Shown: in pieces, positions 1-7,786 of the stretch
Layout: every line of letters starts with the position of its first letter
Numbering within the stretch: position 1 is the stretch's first letter
Source of the DNA: CAYPZU01 sp964415395
Lineage (GTDB): Bacteria > Chlamydiota > Chlamydiia > Chlamydiales > SM23-39
Length of the DNA stretch: 34,810 nt
Reading direction: 5' to 3'
Assembly (NCBI GenBank): GCA_964415395.1
Contig: CAYPZU010000017.1
Span: forward strand, 1 to 34,810
Made by a program: the position numbers and the translations under genes
The notes under the pieces: generated by a model
The model's input: only the letters and a program-made list of their open reading frames with translations
Databases searched by the model: none
Told to the model about the DNA's origin: nothing

Positions 1-1
1 A

Positions 2-175
2 ATCGGCGGCACACACACGCTCATCATCGAACTGGGCGTTGAAAAGTCCGATATCGGCAAGATCATCGGCAAAAAAGGGAAAACCATCAACGCGATCCGC
101 ACCCTTCTCATGTCTGTCGCTAGCCGCAACGGCATCCGCGTCAATCTTGAGATCATCGAAGAAGCGAAAGAATAA
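2..175 (+). CDS. khpA: KH-domain RNA-binding protein (KhpA/YlqC-like), 3' end only
   Basis: The last 57 codons of a small KH-domain protein enter from the left edge and end at TAA 173-175. The visible part contains the KH signature GKIIGKKGKTINAIRTL, the GxxG RNA-binding loop between two helices, followed by the closing strand with VNLEIIEE. Single-KH proteins of the YlqC/KhpA type are about 75-80 residues long, so only some 20 residues are missing. Family members bind RNA and are associated with ribosome biogenesis or sRNA function; that role is family knowledge and not visible here. The start lies outside the window. A strong hairpin follows the stop directly. Confidence 0.8.
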   Translation: MGGTHTLIIELGVEKSDIGKIIGKKGKTINAIRTLLMSVASRNGIRVNLEIIEEAKE

Positions 176-180
176 ATTGC

Positions 181-208
181 AAAAGGAGCAAGCCTCTTGC
201 TCCTTTCT
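181..208. terminator. bidirectional rho-independent terminator
   Basis: A perfect 11-bp stem (182-192 with 196-206) closes a 3-base loop. It lies between the stop of the KH gene (175) and the convergent stop of the DHH gene (208-210). Read on the minus strand, the stem is followed by a T-rich run; on the plus strand the stem itself ends in T residues. It probably ends both transcripts. Confidence 0.75.
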
Positions 209-2808
209 CACACAATCGATGGCAAGAAGGGCGATACCATCGCCTTTCTCGAATTCAGCGACCCTGCATTATAGCGCAAGATAGCGATTGGCAAATCTCT
301 CTTCGAGCGCTTCTCCGGAATTTCCATAAAGCTCTCTTTGAATACGAGGGACAGCTCGTCCGTATTCGCGCCGAGATACTCTACTTCGACCGGATTATTT
401 TTCAGGCCTGGGGACGATTGGAACGCGCTCAGGAACCTCTTCAAATGATTCACCGCTGTTTCATCCTGAGGAACCCAAAGCCACAGCTCATCCTTGTGGG
501 GATGCTTGCCGTGCGTCCCCTTGTAAACCTCTTCCGCGCTCACGATCGTACTGATCATGTGCAAATGGAGATCGATTTCTTTTTTTCCCTTGAAAACCGA
601 CTTCGATTTTTCGAGCCACACTTTCCGGATCGCATCTGCATGCTTCTCAAAGAACGGGACGTTATTGGCAAATAGCTTCGTCTGCCCGACCCGGCAGCAG
701 CCGTTCTGCTCTTTCGTATCGGCAAACAGGTTGGAATCCTCTCCTTTGGAGCAGAGAAGCAGGTTTTTCTCCACCTCTTTCTCGCGGTATTCATACACCT
801 TGCGATAGAGAGAGTACATATCTTCGTTCTGCAGGATCCTCTGGGCCGCCTTCTTCGCAAAACTTTTATCGCGGGGCAAGTCGTCGAGAGTCACCGCTTC
901 GGCTTCCTCCTTCGACACCAGCGATTTCATCCGGTTCAGCAGCGCGGCGACGCATTCGAGATCGATCGCGCTCACTTTGCTCAACAGATCCGTATCATCC
1001 AGAATTCCGTAGACAAAGTGGAGATACTCCATAAATTCCCTGTCGGGATGGACGAAATAGGCCCCTTTCGACTGCGCGGCGATTTGCTTCTTCAACAAAC
1101 GCTGGAGCAATCTTCCCGAAAGCCCTTCCGGATCCTTTGCGCATACGCCGATCTGGCGGCCGATCTCCTCGGGCTTCTGAGCGCCGAGACTATACCTGTC
1201 GTTGATCTGGAACGCTTTTTGAGCCACCAGCGTATTGCTCGACTGGCAGTCGGCGATGATCGCCAGCGGCGGAGAAAACGTATTCAGAGCCGATTTATGG
1301 TGGTCGATCACGCTGATCACTTCGAGATAAGACGGAATCGTCATCTCGTCGCGGTTGCAGAAATCGCGCAGCGAGACCGTCCCCAGAATATTCTTCCTTA
1401 AATCCGAGGCCAAAATCACTCCCGCAGGATAAAGCTTCCCCTGATCCGGATAGGTGACGGCCAAATAGGGATACGATCCCATCTTGTGCCGGATCTCTTC
1501 CACATCGGTCCTGACAGAGACATACGTCGGATGGTGGTCGAATACCTCGCTCTTCGTCTTCATCGCGATATCAAGCTGCTCGAGCCGCCCGCGGATTTTA
1601 TAAATCCCCTCATGCAGACCTCTCACGGCCTTTTCGAAAAAGGCGAAAATGCGGGGCCTTTCCTCGATGAGATGGCCCTTTGAGTCAAAGAGATTGGCTT
1701 TCTTCATCGAACCCAGGATCTTCTCCAGCCCTTCGAACGGGATTTCTCCCAGTTTCGTCAGCTGCAGTCCCAGCTCCTCGAAATTGCACTCGATCCCTTT
1801 TTTTAATCCCAGAACATGCGAGATGAAATCATCCACATGCTTCTTCTGCTTCACAGAAAATTCATGGGCCGGCTCGCAATCGGCGAGCTTCATCCCAAAC
1901 AGATTCTTCAAAACGGGAGAGATGTCGTTGAATTCGAGGGTTTCTTTCGCGAAAAGCGAAATCAGATGAAGATGGAGACTATTCTCGAACCACCTTAAGC
2001 AGCTGCTCAGCATGATGATCACCTGGCGGACCGACTCGGCGTCGAGGCTGCGCCAGTCTCCCAGATAGAACCCATCCTTGTCGACTACGATCACCGCGTT
2101 CTGGTCCCGCTCGTGCTCGATCCCGCCGATTCCCTCGGACGGCGTCTTGCGCACCAATCCCTTCTGGGACATCAGATCGTTGCCTGTGAGCGTCAGCGCC
2201 GTGGCCGTCTTGGCCAAATGAGTGAAAAGCGAAGCGCCGAACACATCGCGGAAAATCCAGTCGATCTCGATCTGCGAAGCGGGCGGGCCTCCCGGCACGT
2301 TCCACATATGAAGCCCTTCGCTCACTCGCGCGGAGAAGGCGTCGATCCATCCCCAGAAAGAGGCGATCGTCGTGTCCAAATCGGGAGACTTGTGCGCCGT
2401 GACGAAATGGGTTCCCTCGAAAACCTTGCCCATCCCGATCGGAAAAAGAACCTGGTAGTCGGTTCTTTCGATCCACTTTCCAGCGATCTTTCCTCTCACC
2501 CGATAGTTTTCCTCAAAACTCAAACCGGAAAACTGGTTGAGCCACAGCTCAAAACTCGTAAACGTGTAATGGTGCAGGATCTTTTCCTGATCCACCCTCT
2601 CGATAAAATCGAGCACTTCCGAGAGCAAAAAGCACGGTTCCGGCTCTTTCTGGATCAACTCCAGAAGAGACCGGTTGACCCATTCGCTCCGTTTCCGGTC
2701 GATCAATCCTTCAAACTCTTTCGTCTGAAATTCTTTGAAAACAGCATCGAGGCGGGAGAACTTTTTTTTCTGAACCGTGTGATCTCCCAGAAGGGAACGC
2801 TTGGCCAT
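208..2808 (-). CDS. DHH-superfamily phosphoesterase, manganese pyrophosphatase-like, with large internal insertion
   Basis: This 866-residue protein carries scattered hallmarks of the DHH phosphoesterase fold used by family II inorganic pyrophosphatases and exopolyphosphatases. HKSPDLD at about 139-145 resembles the first metal motif (HxNPDxD). IDHH at 501-504 is the DHH motif, and LDDTD at 603-607 resembles the later Asp motif of family II PPases. A second FDHH occurs at 423-426. About 350 residues separate the first motif from IDHH, whereas a compact PPase needs well under 100, so a large domain is inserted. The segment around 447-490 resembles a small-ligand regulatory domain, recalling CBS/DRTGG-containing PPases; this is an inference. 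The ATG start has only a weak AGG upstream. The substrate (PPi, polyphosphate, nucleotide) cannot be decided. It is convergent with the KH gene and alone in its unit. Confidence 0.65.
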   Translation of the reverse strand: MAKRSLLGDHTVQKKKFSRLDAVFKEFQTKEFEGLIDRKRSEWVNRSLLELIQKEPEPCFLLSEVLDFIERVDQEKILHHYTFTSFELWLNQFSGLSFEENYRVRGKIAGKWIERTDYQVLFPIGMGKVFEGTHFVTAHKSPDLDTTIASFWGWIDAFSARVSEGLHMWNVPGGPPASQIEIDWIFRDVFGASLFTHLAKTATALTLTGNDLMSQKGLVRKTPSEGIGGIEHERDQNAVIVVDKDGFYLGDWRSLDAESVRQVIIMLSSCLRWFENSLHLHLISLFAKETLEFNDISPVLKNLFGMKLADCEPAHEFSVKQKKHVDDFISHVLGLKKGIECNFEELGLQLTKLGEIPFEGLEKILGSMKKANLFDSKGHLIEERPRIFAFFEKAVRGLHEGIYKIRGRLEQLDIAMKTKSEVFDHHPTYVSVRTDVEEIRHKMGSYPYLAVTYPDQGKLYPAGVILASDLRKNILGTVSLRDFCNRDEMTIPSYLEVISVIDHHKSALNTFSPPLAIIADCQSSNTLVAQKAFQINDRYSLGAQKPEEIGRQIGVCAKDPEGLSGRLLQRLLKKQIAAQSKGAYFVHPDREFMEYLHFVYGILDDTDLLSKVSAIDLECVAALLNRMKSLVSKEEAEAVTLDDLPRDKSFAKKAAQRILQNEDMYSLYRKVYEYREKEVEKNLLLCSKGEDSNLFADTKEQNGCCRVGQTKLFANNVPFFEKHADAIRKVWLEKSKSVFKGKKEIDLHLHMISTIVSAEEVYKGTHGKHPHKDELWLWVPQDETAVNHLKRFLSAFQSSPGLKNNPVEVEYLGANTDELSLVFKESFMEIPEKRSKRDLPIAILRYNAGSLNSRKAMVSPFLPSIV

Positions 2809-2875
2809 AAAAAACCTGATTCGAAGATCTTTTTAAAGATGCGCCCCTACAGGAGAGGGGCGCCATGTAAATCCG

Positions 2876-2893
2876 TCGGATTGAGCAGGACTC
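2876..2893 (-). repeat. short remnant of tRNA-Arg 3' end
   Basis: These 18 bases are identical to the outermost acceptor/T-arm end of the tRNA-Arg at 3128-3199 plus two flanking bases. The remaining tRNA sequence is absent. It is the third and shortest copy in the series 2876, 3031 and 3126. Confidence 0.7.
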
Positions 2894-3030
2894 CCCTCAG
2901 GCGATCCGCTTCGCTAAATGCTCAGCTTCTCGTCCATCGGGCCGATTCGTCCGGCTTTTGCTCCGCAAAAGCAACGTCCTCATTTCTCGACCTGACGCGA
3001 CCCGAACTGTCGGGTCGCTCTACAATCCTA

Positions 3031-3067
3031 TCGGATTGAGCAGGACTCGAACCTGCGACCGCCCGCT
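3031..3067 (-). repeat. 37-bp duplicate of tRNA-Arg 3' portion
   Basis: Positions 3031-3067 are identical over 37 bases to 3126-3162, which is the acceptor 3' strand, the whole T arm, the variable region and part of the anticodon stem of tRNA-Arg. The anticodon and D arm are missing, so it cannot be a functional tRNA. Duplicated tRNA 3' ends are the usual scar of site-specific integration at tRNA genes, or of local tandem duplication. Confidence 0.85.
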
Positions 3068-3127
3068 ACGACTCCCCCAAAAAATCTTCGATTTTTCGGG
3101 GACCCCTAACATGCGTCAACCCATTTC

Positions 3128-3199
3128 GGATTGAGCAGGACTCGAACCTGCGACCGCCCGCTTAGAAGGCGGGTGCTCTATCCACTGAGCTATCAATCC
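3128..3199 (-). tRNA. tRNA-Arg (anticodon TCT)
   Basis: The minus strand folds into a complete 72-nt cloverleaf. The acceptor GGATTGA pairs fully with TCAATCC. The D arm stem is GCTC/GAGC, the anticodon stem CCCGC/GCGGG with loop CTTCTAA (anticodon TCT, reading AGA/AGG), and the T stem GCAGG/CCTGC with loop TTCGAGT. CCA is not encoded. A good promoter lies just upstream at 3215-3243. Its 3' end is the source of the two partial copies downstream. Confidence 0.95.
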
Positions 3200-3214
3200 C
3201 AATCAATCCTAACA

Positions 3215-3243
3215 ATTTAACCTCTCGGAACCCTATTTGGCAA
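3215..3243 (-). promoter_or_regulatory. sigma70-type promoter of tRNA-Arg
   Basis: On the minus strand TTGCCA (3238-3243) and TTAAAT (3215-3220) are separated by exactly 17 bases, about 15 bases before the tRNA 5' end. Position and spacing fit a major sigma factor promoter. Confidence 0.6.
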
Positions 3244-3346
3244 GTCTTCTCCTCTCCAGATCAAAAAAGATCCAGCTCCCGGCAGGTTCTTCTGCCTTGC
3301 CTAAAACCGGGCTCCTAAAGTAGTGTCTTCCATTCACTTAAAATAA

Positions 3347-4789
3347 ATGAGCGGAACCATGATTCGGATCTTCCTCCCCCTCCTCGCCTGCATTTCCCTT
3401 CTCGCCCAGGCTGCAGACACAACCCATATGATCCAACTGGAGAGCGGCCCCCTCTCCTACAAAGCGACGGCAGGGACGATCCCTGTCAAAGACAGCCAGG
3501 GCGCAGTGAAAGGGGAAATCGGCTACTTCGCTTACCTGCAGGAAGGGGCTCCAAGCAGCCGCCCGATCACCTTCGCATTCAACGGCGGACCCGGCTCCTC
3601 CTCCATCTGGCTCCACATCGCAGCGATCGGCCCCCGCCGGATCCTCTCCAACGAAGAAGGGCAATCCCTGACCCCTCCCTATCAACTCGTCGACAACGCC
3701 GACACCCTCCTCGAATGGACCGACCTGGTCTTCATCGATCCCCTCTGCACAGGGAGCAGCCGCGTTAACTCTCTGGACGACGCGAAGCCCTACCTCGACG
3801 TCAGGGGAGACATCGAGTCGATCAGCGATTTCATCTACGATTTCGTCACCGCCCACAAGCGTTGGAATTCCCCTAAATATCTCGCGGGAGAAAGCTACGG
3901 GACGACCCGGGCCTGCGGGATCGCCGACTACCTGCAGAACGAACACGCGATGTTTCTGAACGGGCTGATCCTCATCTCCTGCGCGATCGACTTCCAGACG
4001 TTCATCCACTCTCCGGATAACCAGCTTCCCTATTTTCTCTTCCTCCCCAGTTTTGCGGCGACCGCCTGGCATCACGGCAAATACCGGCCCGAAGCCTCTC
4101 TCGAAGAGGTCGTCAAAGAAGCGAATGAATTCGTCTACAGGGAATACGTCCCTGCGCAGATCCATCGCGCCTCGCTCGGCAAAGCCGAAAAAGAGACGCT
4201 CTACGCCCGCATCGCTGAACTCACCGGCCTGAGCTTCGAAACAGTCCGCCGGCATCAGGGAAGGATCTCGGACGACCTGTTCATCCGCGAATTTTTCGGT
4301 AGCGAAAGAAAAATTCTGGGCCACTACGATTCCCGCCTTGTGGGAGATCTCTATGAATTTCCTACAGATCCTTTTGCAACCGACCCGAGCATCTACACGA
4401 TCTCAGGCATAGCGGGGGGCGCCTTCTGCGAGTATCTGCAGAAAGAACTCAATTTCCCGCTCGAAAGGTATAAAATTCTTTCGATGGAAGCAAACCGGAA
4501 CTGGAATTTCTTTTCCCTCACTCCCTGGGGCTATCCGAACCTGATGAACTCGCTCCGGACGGCTCTTCTCTCGAATCCCCGGCTTAAAATATTCGTCGCC
4601 TCCGGCTACTACGACTGCGTCACTCCGTTTGGCGGCGCCGACTATTGCATCGACCACCTGGAACTGCCCGATTCGTACCGCGCCAACATCCAGATGGGCT
4701 ACTACGAAGGGGGCCACATGTTTTATCTGAATCCTTCCGCCCGCACTCAGTTTAAAAACGATCTCGCACCCTTTTACCTAAAACCCTGA
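3347..4789 (+). CDS. secreted serine carboxypeptidase-like peptidase (family S10), copy 1
   Basis: This 480-residue protein belongs to the S10 alpha/beta-hydrolase peptidases (COG2939-like), which remove C-terminal residues from peptides. NGGPGSSS (79-86) is the oxyanion and substrate-carboxylate motif. The nucleophile is Ser183 in GESYGT. Asp423 (GYYDCVTPF) and His457 (EGGHMFY) complete the triad at the family's expected places. The N-terminus is hydrophobic and ends AQAA, a typical signal peptide, so the enzyme acts in the periplasm or beyond. Met5 (position 3359) gives a more standard signal peptide (MIRIFLPLL...) than the first Met and may be the true start. It is followed after 8 bases by a paralogue and heads a long co-directional operon. 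The substrate is unknown; host-derived or peptidoglycan-derived peptides are possible. Confidence 0.85.
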   Translation: MSGTMIRIFLPLLACISLLAQAADTTHMIQLESGPLSYKATAGTIPVKDSQGAVKGEIGYFAYLQEGAPSSRPITFAFNGGPGSSSIWLHIAAIGPRRILSNEEGQSLTPPYQLVDNADTLLEWTDLVFIDPLCTGSSRVNSLDDAKPYLDVRGDIESISDFIYDFVTAHKRWNSPKYLAGESYGTTRACGIADYLQNEHAMFLNGLILISCAIDFQTFIHSPDNQLPYFLFLPSFAATAWHHGKYRPEASLEEVVKEANEFVYREYVPAQIHRASLGKAEKETLYARIAELTGLSFETVRRHQGRISDDLFIREFFGSERKILGHYDSRLVGDLYEFPTDPFATDPSIYTISGIAGGAFCEYLQKELNFPLERYKILSMEANRNWNFFSLTPWGYPNLMNSLRTALLSNPRLKIFVASGYYDCVTPFGGADYCIDHLELPDSYRANIQMGYYEGGHMFYLNPSARTQFKNDLAPFYLKP

Positions 4790-4797
4790 AGGAAATT

Positions 4798-6237
4798 ATG
4801 CGGCTGATCTTTTTCCTGCTCGCTTTCTCTCTTCTCCATGCAGACAACCCATCGGCTCCCCAGTATAACATCACCTCGCACGAAATCCTGCTCAATGGCG
4901 AGCCTATGGAATACACTGCGATCGCAGGGACGATTCCGCTCTTCAACAACGAAGGCAAAACCTCTGCAGAAATCTTCTTCATCGCCTACCACGCCGAAGA
5001 AGAGAAAGAAGATCGCCCCATCACGTTCGTACTCCCGGGCGGTCCCGGCGGCGCAGGAACCCTCGAAGCGATTCTCGTTTACGGCCCCCGCCGCCTCCTC
5101 ACCGCAGGAGAAGGACGGTCGATCCTCCCTCCCTATAAGTTTATCGACAATCCCGAAACGATCCTCCCATTCACCGACCTCGTCTACATCGACCCGGTCA
5201 ACTGCGGCTTCAGCCGCGTAACCGAGGACGGAAACCTCAACTATTTCTACTCTGTGGAAGGAGATCTCCATTCCCTCGGCGAGTTCATCCGCACCTACAT
5301 CTCCTGCTTCGATAAATGGAACTGCCCCAAATACCTTTCCGGCGGCAGCTACGGAACCCCCCGCTGCTGCGGCCTCGCCCTGAATCTCCTGGCTTATGAC
5401 ATCGCCCTCAGCGGCATCATTCTCCACGGCTGCGCGCTCGATTTCTCCACCCTCATCGGCCAAAGGGATCAATCGCTCCCCGACTGCCTCCTGATCCCCA
5501 CTTTCGCCGCGACCGCTTGGTACTACGGCAGGCTATGGCCCGAAAAAAACCTCTCCGAAGTAGTCGACTACGCGCGCCGTTTCGCATTCGACGAGTACGC
5601 CCCTGCCATGCTGCAGCCCTCCCGCTTGGGCCGCGACGAGAAGGAAGCGTTCCACCAGCGCTTAAGCGAAATCATCGGCCTGCCTGTCTCAACCGTCAAA
5701 CGGTACAACGCCCGGATCGACGAGCGGATCTACTGCCAGGAATTTTTCGCGCCGGAGCGGCAAAAACTCGGCGGGCTCGACACCCGTTTCGCCGGAGATG
5801 TCAGCTCGATCGACCCCGACCATGACAACGACCCGAGCTATCTCGATTCGCTCGGCGCCCAGTGCGCGCTCCAGTCGTATCTGCAAAGAGAACTCGATAC
5901 CAGCTACCCCTACTCCAATTACGTCGGCTTCTCTTTCGACGCGAACTCTAACTGGTATTTCGGCACCTACGATTCCTTCGGCACTCCAAACCTCCTGCAG
6001 CGCCTCCGACGCGCGCTCATTTTCAACCCGCGCCTGAAAGTCTTCATCGGATCGGGCTACTACGACTGCAGAACGCCCTTTGCCGCAACGGAATTTTCTT
6101 TCGATCATCTCGATCTGGCCCCGTCCTACCAAAAAAATCTCCAATTCGAATACTACGAAGCAGGACACGGGTACATCTACGACATCGGCTCGCTCAAAAA
6201 ACTCAAAGGGGATCTGACCCGCTTTTATGGACAATAA
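4798..6237 (+). CDS. secreted serine carboxypeptidase-like protein (family S10), diverged copy 2
   Basis: This 479-residue paralogue of the preceding gene arose by tandem duplication: the two align along their whole length with triad residues at matching positions (Ser184, Asp423, His457). A clear AAGGAAA ribosome site precedes the ATG, and MRLIFFLLAFSLLHA is a signal peptide. Two substrate-site motifs have changed: NGGPGSSS became PGGPGGAG (80-87) and GESYGT became GGSYGT. In S10 enzymes the Asn and Glu of these motifs hold the C-terminal carboxylate of the substrate, so specificity has probably shifted; it may no longer be a carboxypeptidase. Its stop overlaps the start of dapB by 11 bases, implying translational coupling. 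Confidence 0.8.
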   Translation: MRLIFFLLAFSLLHADNPSAPQYNITSHEILLNGEPMEYTAIAGTIPLFNNEGKTSAEIFFIAYHAEEEKEDRPITFVLPGGPGGAGTLEAILVYGPRRLLTAGEGRSILPPYKFIDNPETILPFTDLVYIDPVNCGFSRVTEDGNLNYFYSVEGDLHSLGEFIRTYISCFDKWNCPKYLSGGSYGTPRCCGLALNLLAYDIALSGIILHGCALDFSTLIGQRDQSLPDCLLIPTFAATAWYYGRLWPEKNLSEVVDYARRFAFDEYAPAMLQPSRLGRDEKEAFHQRLSEIIGLPVSTVKRYNARIDERIYCQEFFAPERQKLGGLDTRFAGDVSSIDPDHDNDPSYLDSLGAQCALQSYLQRELDTSYPYSNYVGFSFDANSNWYFGTYDSFGTPNLLQRLRRALIFNPRLKVFIGSGYYDCRTPFAATEFSFDHLDLAPSYQKNLQFEYYEAGHGYIYDIGSLKKLKGDLTRFYGQ

Positions 6238-6895
6238 ACCGCTCCGGATCGCCTTGATCGGGGCATCGGGCCGATTCGGGCAGGCGATCGCGCAGCTTGC
6301 CCTTCAAAACCCCGCATTCCGCATCGCCGCATCGATCGGACGCGAAACCGACCGCTCCTCCCTCTCCTGCGATCTCCTCATCGACGCCTCTTCCGCTAAC
6401 GCCCTCGCCGGCAATTTGCAAACCGCCCTGTCTCTTCAAAAACCCATCGTCGTCGGGACGACCGGCATTTCCGATTTCAGCCTTCTAGAAAAGGCCTCCC
6501 GGGAAATCCCTGTTTTCTACGCTCCCAATTTCTCTCTCGGCATGGCGATCATGAACAAACTCGCGCGGCAAGCCGCCGCTTATTTCCATCCCGACGCCCA
6601 CATCGACCTGATCGAGACGCACCACACGCGCAAAAAAGACGCCCCCAGCGGCGCCGCCCTCCTCCTCTCCCAAACCGTCGAAAACGCCTCCTCCATCCCC
6701 GTGAAAATCCATTCTCTCCGCTCCGGAAACGTCGTCGGCGAACACACCCTTTTCTTCAACACCGCGGAAGAGCGCCTCTCGATTACCCACGAAGCCCACT
6801 CCCGCGAGGCGTTCGCCCGCGGCGCGCTTGCCGCCGCCCTCTTTCTCATCCGCCAGCCGCCCGGCCTCTATGGCATGGACAACCTGCTTGCCTAA
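6227..6895 (+). CDS. dapB: 4-hydroxy-tetrahydrodipicolinate reductase
   Basis: DapB reduces hydroxy-tetrahydrodipicolinate with NAD(P)H in lysine and meso-diaminopimelate synthesis, a cytoplasmic step that feeds peptidoglycan. The N-terminal Rossmann motif GASGRFG (12-18), VVGTTG (75-80) and the catalytic signature ETHHTRKKDAPSG (130-142, with the acid/base His pair and Lys) are all present, as is the C-terminal SLRSGNVVGEH...SREAFARGAL block. At 222 residues it is shorter than the E. coli enzyme (273) but near the short form of some bacteria. It starts inside the end of the S10 copy-2 gene. Its place ahead of kdsA links peptidoglycan-precursor and LPS genes in one transcript. Confidence 0.92.
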   Translation: MDNKPLRIALIGASGRFGQAIAQLALQNPAFRIAASIGRETDRSSLSCDLLIDASSANALAGNLQTALSLQKPIVVGTTGISDFSLLEKASREIPVFYAPNFSLGMAIMNKLARQAAAYFHPDAHIDLIETHHTRKKDAPSGAALLLSQTVENASSIPVKIHSLRSGNVVGEHTLFFNTAEERLSITHEAHSREAFARGALAAALFLIRQPPGLYGMDNLLA

Positions 6896-6925
6896 AACCT
6901 CGCCACCCTTCATCATGTCTCTCTT

Positions 6926-7786
6926 ATGGAACTTGTACCTGTACGCAATTTTCTGATCGGAGAGGGACAGCCGCTCACCCTCATTTGCGGCCCCTGCGTC
7001 ATCGAAAGCGAGGAGTTCACCCTCCGCGCCGCCGAGAAACTCAAAGAGCTCACAGCCCCGCTTCCATTCCAGTTCATTTTCAAAGCGAGCTACGACAAAG
7101 CGAACCGCTCCTCCATCCACTCGTTCCGCGGCCCCGGCCTTCAGGAAGGACTCCGCATCCTCGAGCGCGTCAAAAACGAATTGGATCTCCCAGTCACCTC
7201 CGACGTCCATTCTCCTGAAGAAGCGAAAGCCGCCGCATCGGTGTGCGACCTCCTTCAGATCCCCGCCTTCCTCTGCCGCCAGACCGACCTGATCGCCGCC
7301 GCCGGAGAAACAGGCGTCCCCGTCAACGTGAAAAAAGGGCAGTTCCTCGCCCCCTGGGATATGAAAAACGTCGTTGAAAAACTCCTGGCCTGCGGCAACC
7401 GGAAAATCATCCTCACAGACCGGGGCACTTCTTTCGGATACAATAATCTCGTCACCGACATGCGCTGCATCCCGATCATGCAGAAATTCGGGTTCCCCGT
7501 CTGCTTCGACGCATCCCATTCCGTCCAGCTGCCGGGCGGTCTCGGCAACGCCTCGGGAGGCCAGCGCGAATTCATCCCGACGCTCACAAAAGCCGCTGTC
7601 GCCGCTGGATGCAACGCCCTCTTCATCGAAGCCCATCCCAACCCCTCCCAGGCGAAAAGCGACGCTGCGACCGTCATGCCCTTCGACGCGCTCAAAACCT
7701 TGCTAACGCAAGCCGCTAAAATCTATGATGCACTGCAGGAAGGGAAACCATGTTCGCCAAGTCCCACGCTTGTTTCCTCGCGCTGA
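6926..7786 (+). CDS. kdsA: 3-deoxy-8-phosphooctulonate (Kdo-8-P) synthase
   Basis: KdsA condenses phosphoenolpyruvate with arabinose-5-phosphate to make Kdo-8-phosphate, the precursor of the LPS inner core. The 286-residue protein shows the full family pattern: CGPCVIES (21-28), FKASYDKANRSS, LQIPAFLCRQTDL, NVKKGQFLAPWDM, LTDRGTSFGYNNLVTDMR, FDASHSVQLPG and EAHPNPSQAKSD. Cys24 stands where metal-dependent (class II) enzymes have their metal-binding Cys and metal-independent ones have Asn; with the His, Glu and Asp of later motifs this predicts a metal-dependent enzyme. It lies 30 bases after dapB, and its end overlaps the next gene by 37 bases. Confidence 0.96.
   Translation: MELVPVRNFLIGEGQPLTLICGPCVIESEEFTLRAAEKLKELTAPLPFQFIFKASYDKANRSSIHSFRGPGLQEGLRILERVKNELDLPVTSDVHSPEEAKAAASVCDLLQIPAFLCRQTDLIAAAGETGVPVNVKKGQFLAPWDMKNVVEKLLACGNRKIILTDRGTSFGYNNLVTDMRCIPIMQKFGFPVCFDASHSVQLPGGLGNASGGQREFIPTLTKAAVAAGCNALFIEAHPNPSQAKSDAATVMPFDALKTLLTQAAKIYDALQEGKPCSPSPTLVSSR

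Larger units (their letters stand above)
2841..3101. repeat. cluster of four perfect or near-perfect hairpins
   Basis: Four stem-loops fill this gene-free stretch: 2841-2848/2856-2863 (8 bp), 2954-2961/2965-2972 (8 bp, 3-base loop), 2997-3005/3010-3018 (9 bp, 4-base loop) and 3075-3086/3090-3101 (12 positions, one mismatch, 3-base loop). No open reading frame with family features was seen in 2809-3127. The hairpins lie between, not inside, the tRNA-end copies. They could be processing sites, weak terminators or repeat-element arms. Confidence 0.65.

Noticed and set aside
3338..4324. 328-codon minus-strand frame opposite the first S10 gene
   Set aside because: Antisense shadow of a well-supported peptidase gene, Gly/Val/Glu/Asp-rich with no family features.
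6485..7636. 383-codon minus-strand frame opposite dapB and kdsA
   Set aside because: It spans two recognised genes in antisense and has shadow-type composition.
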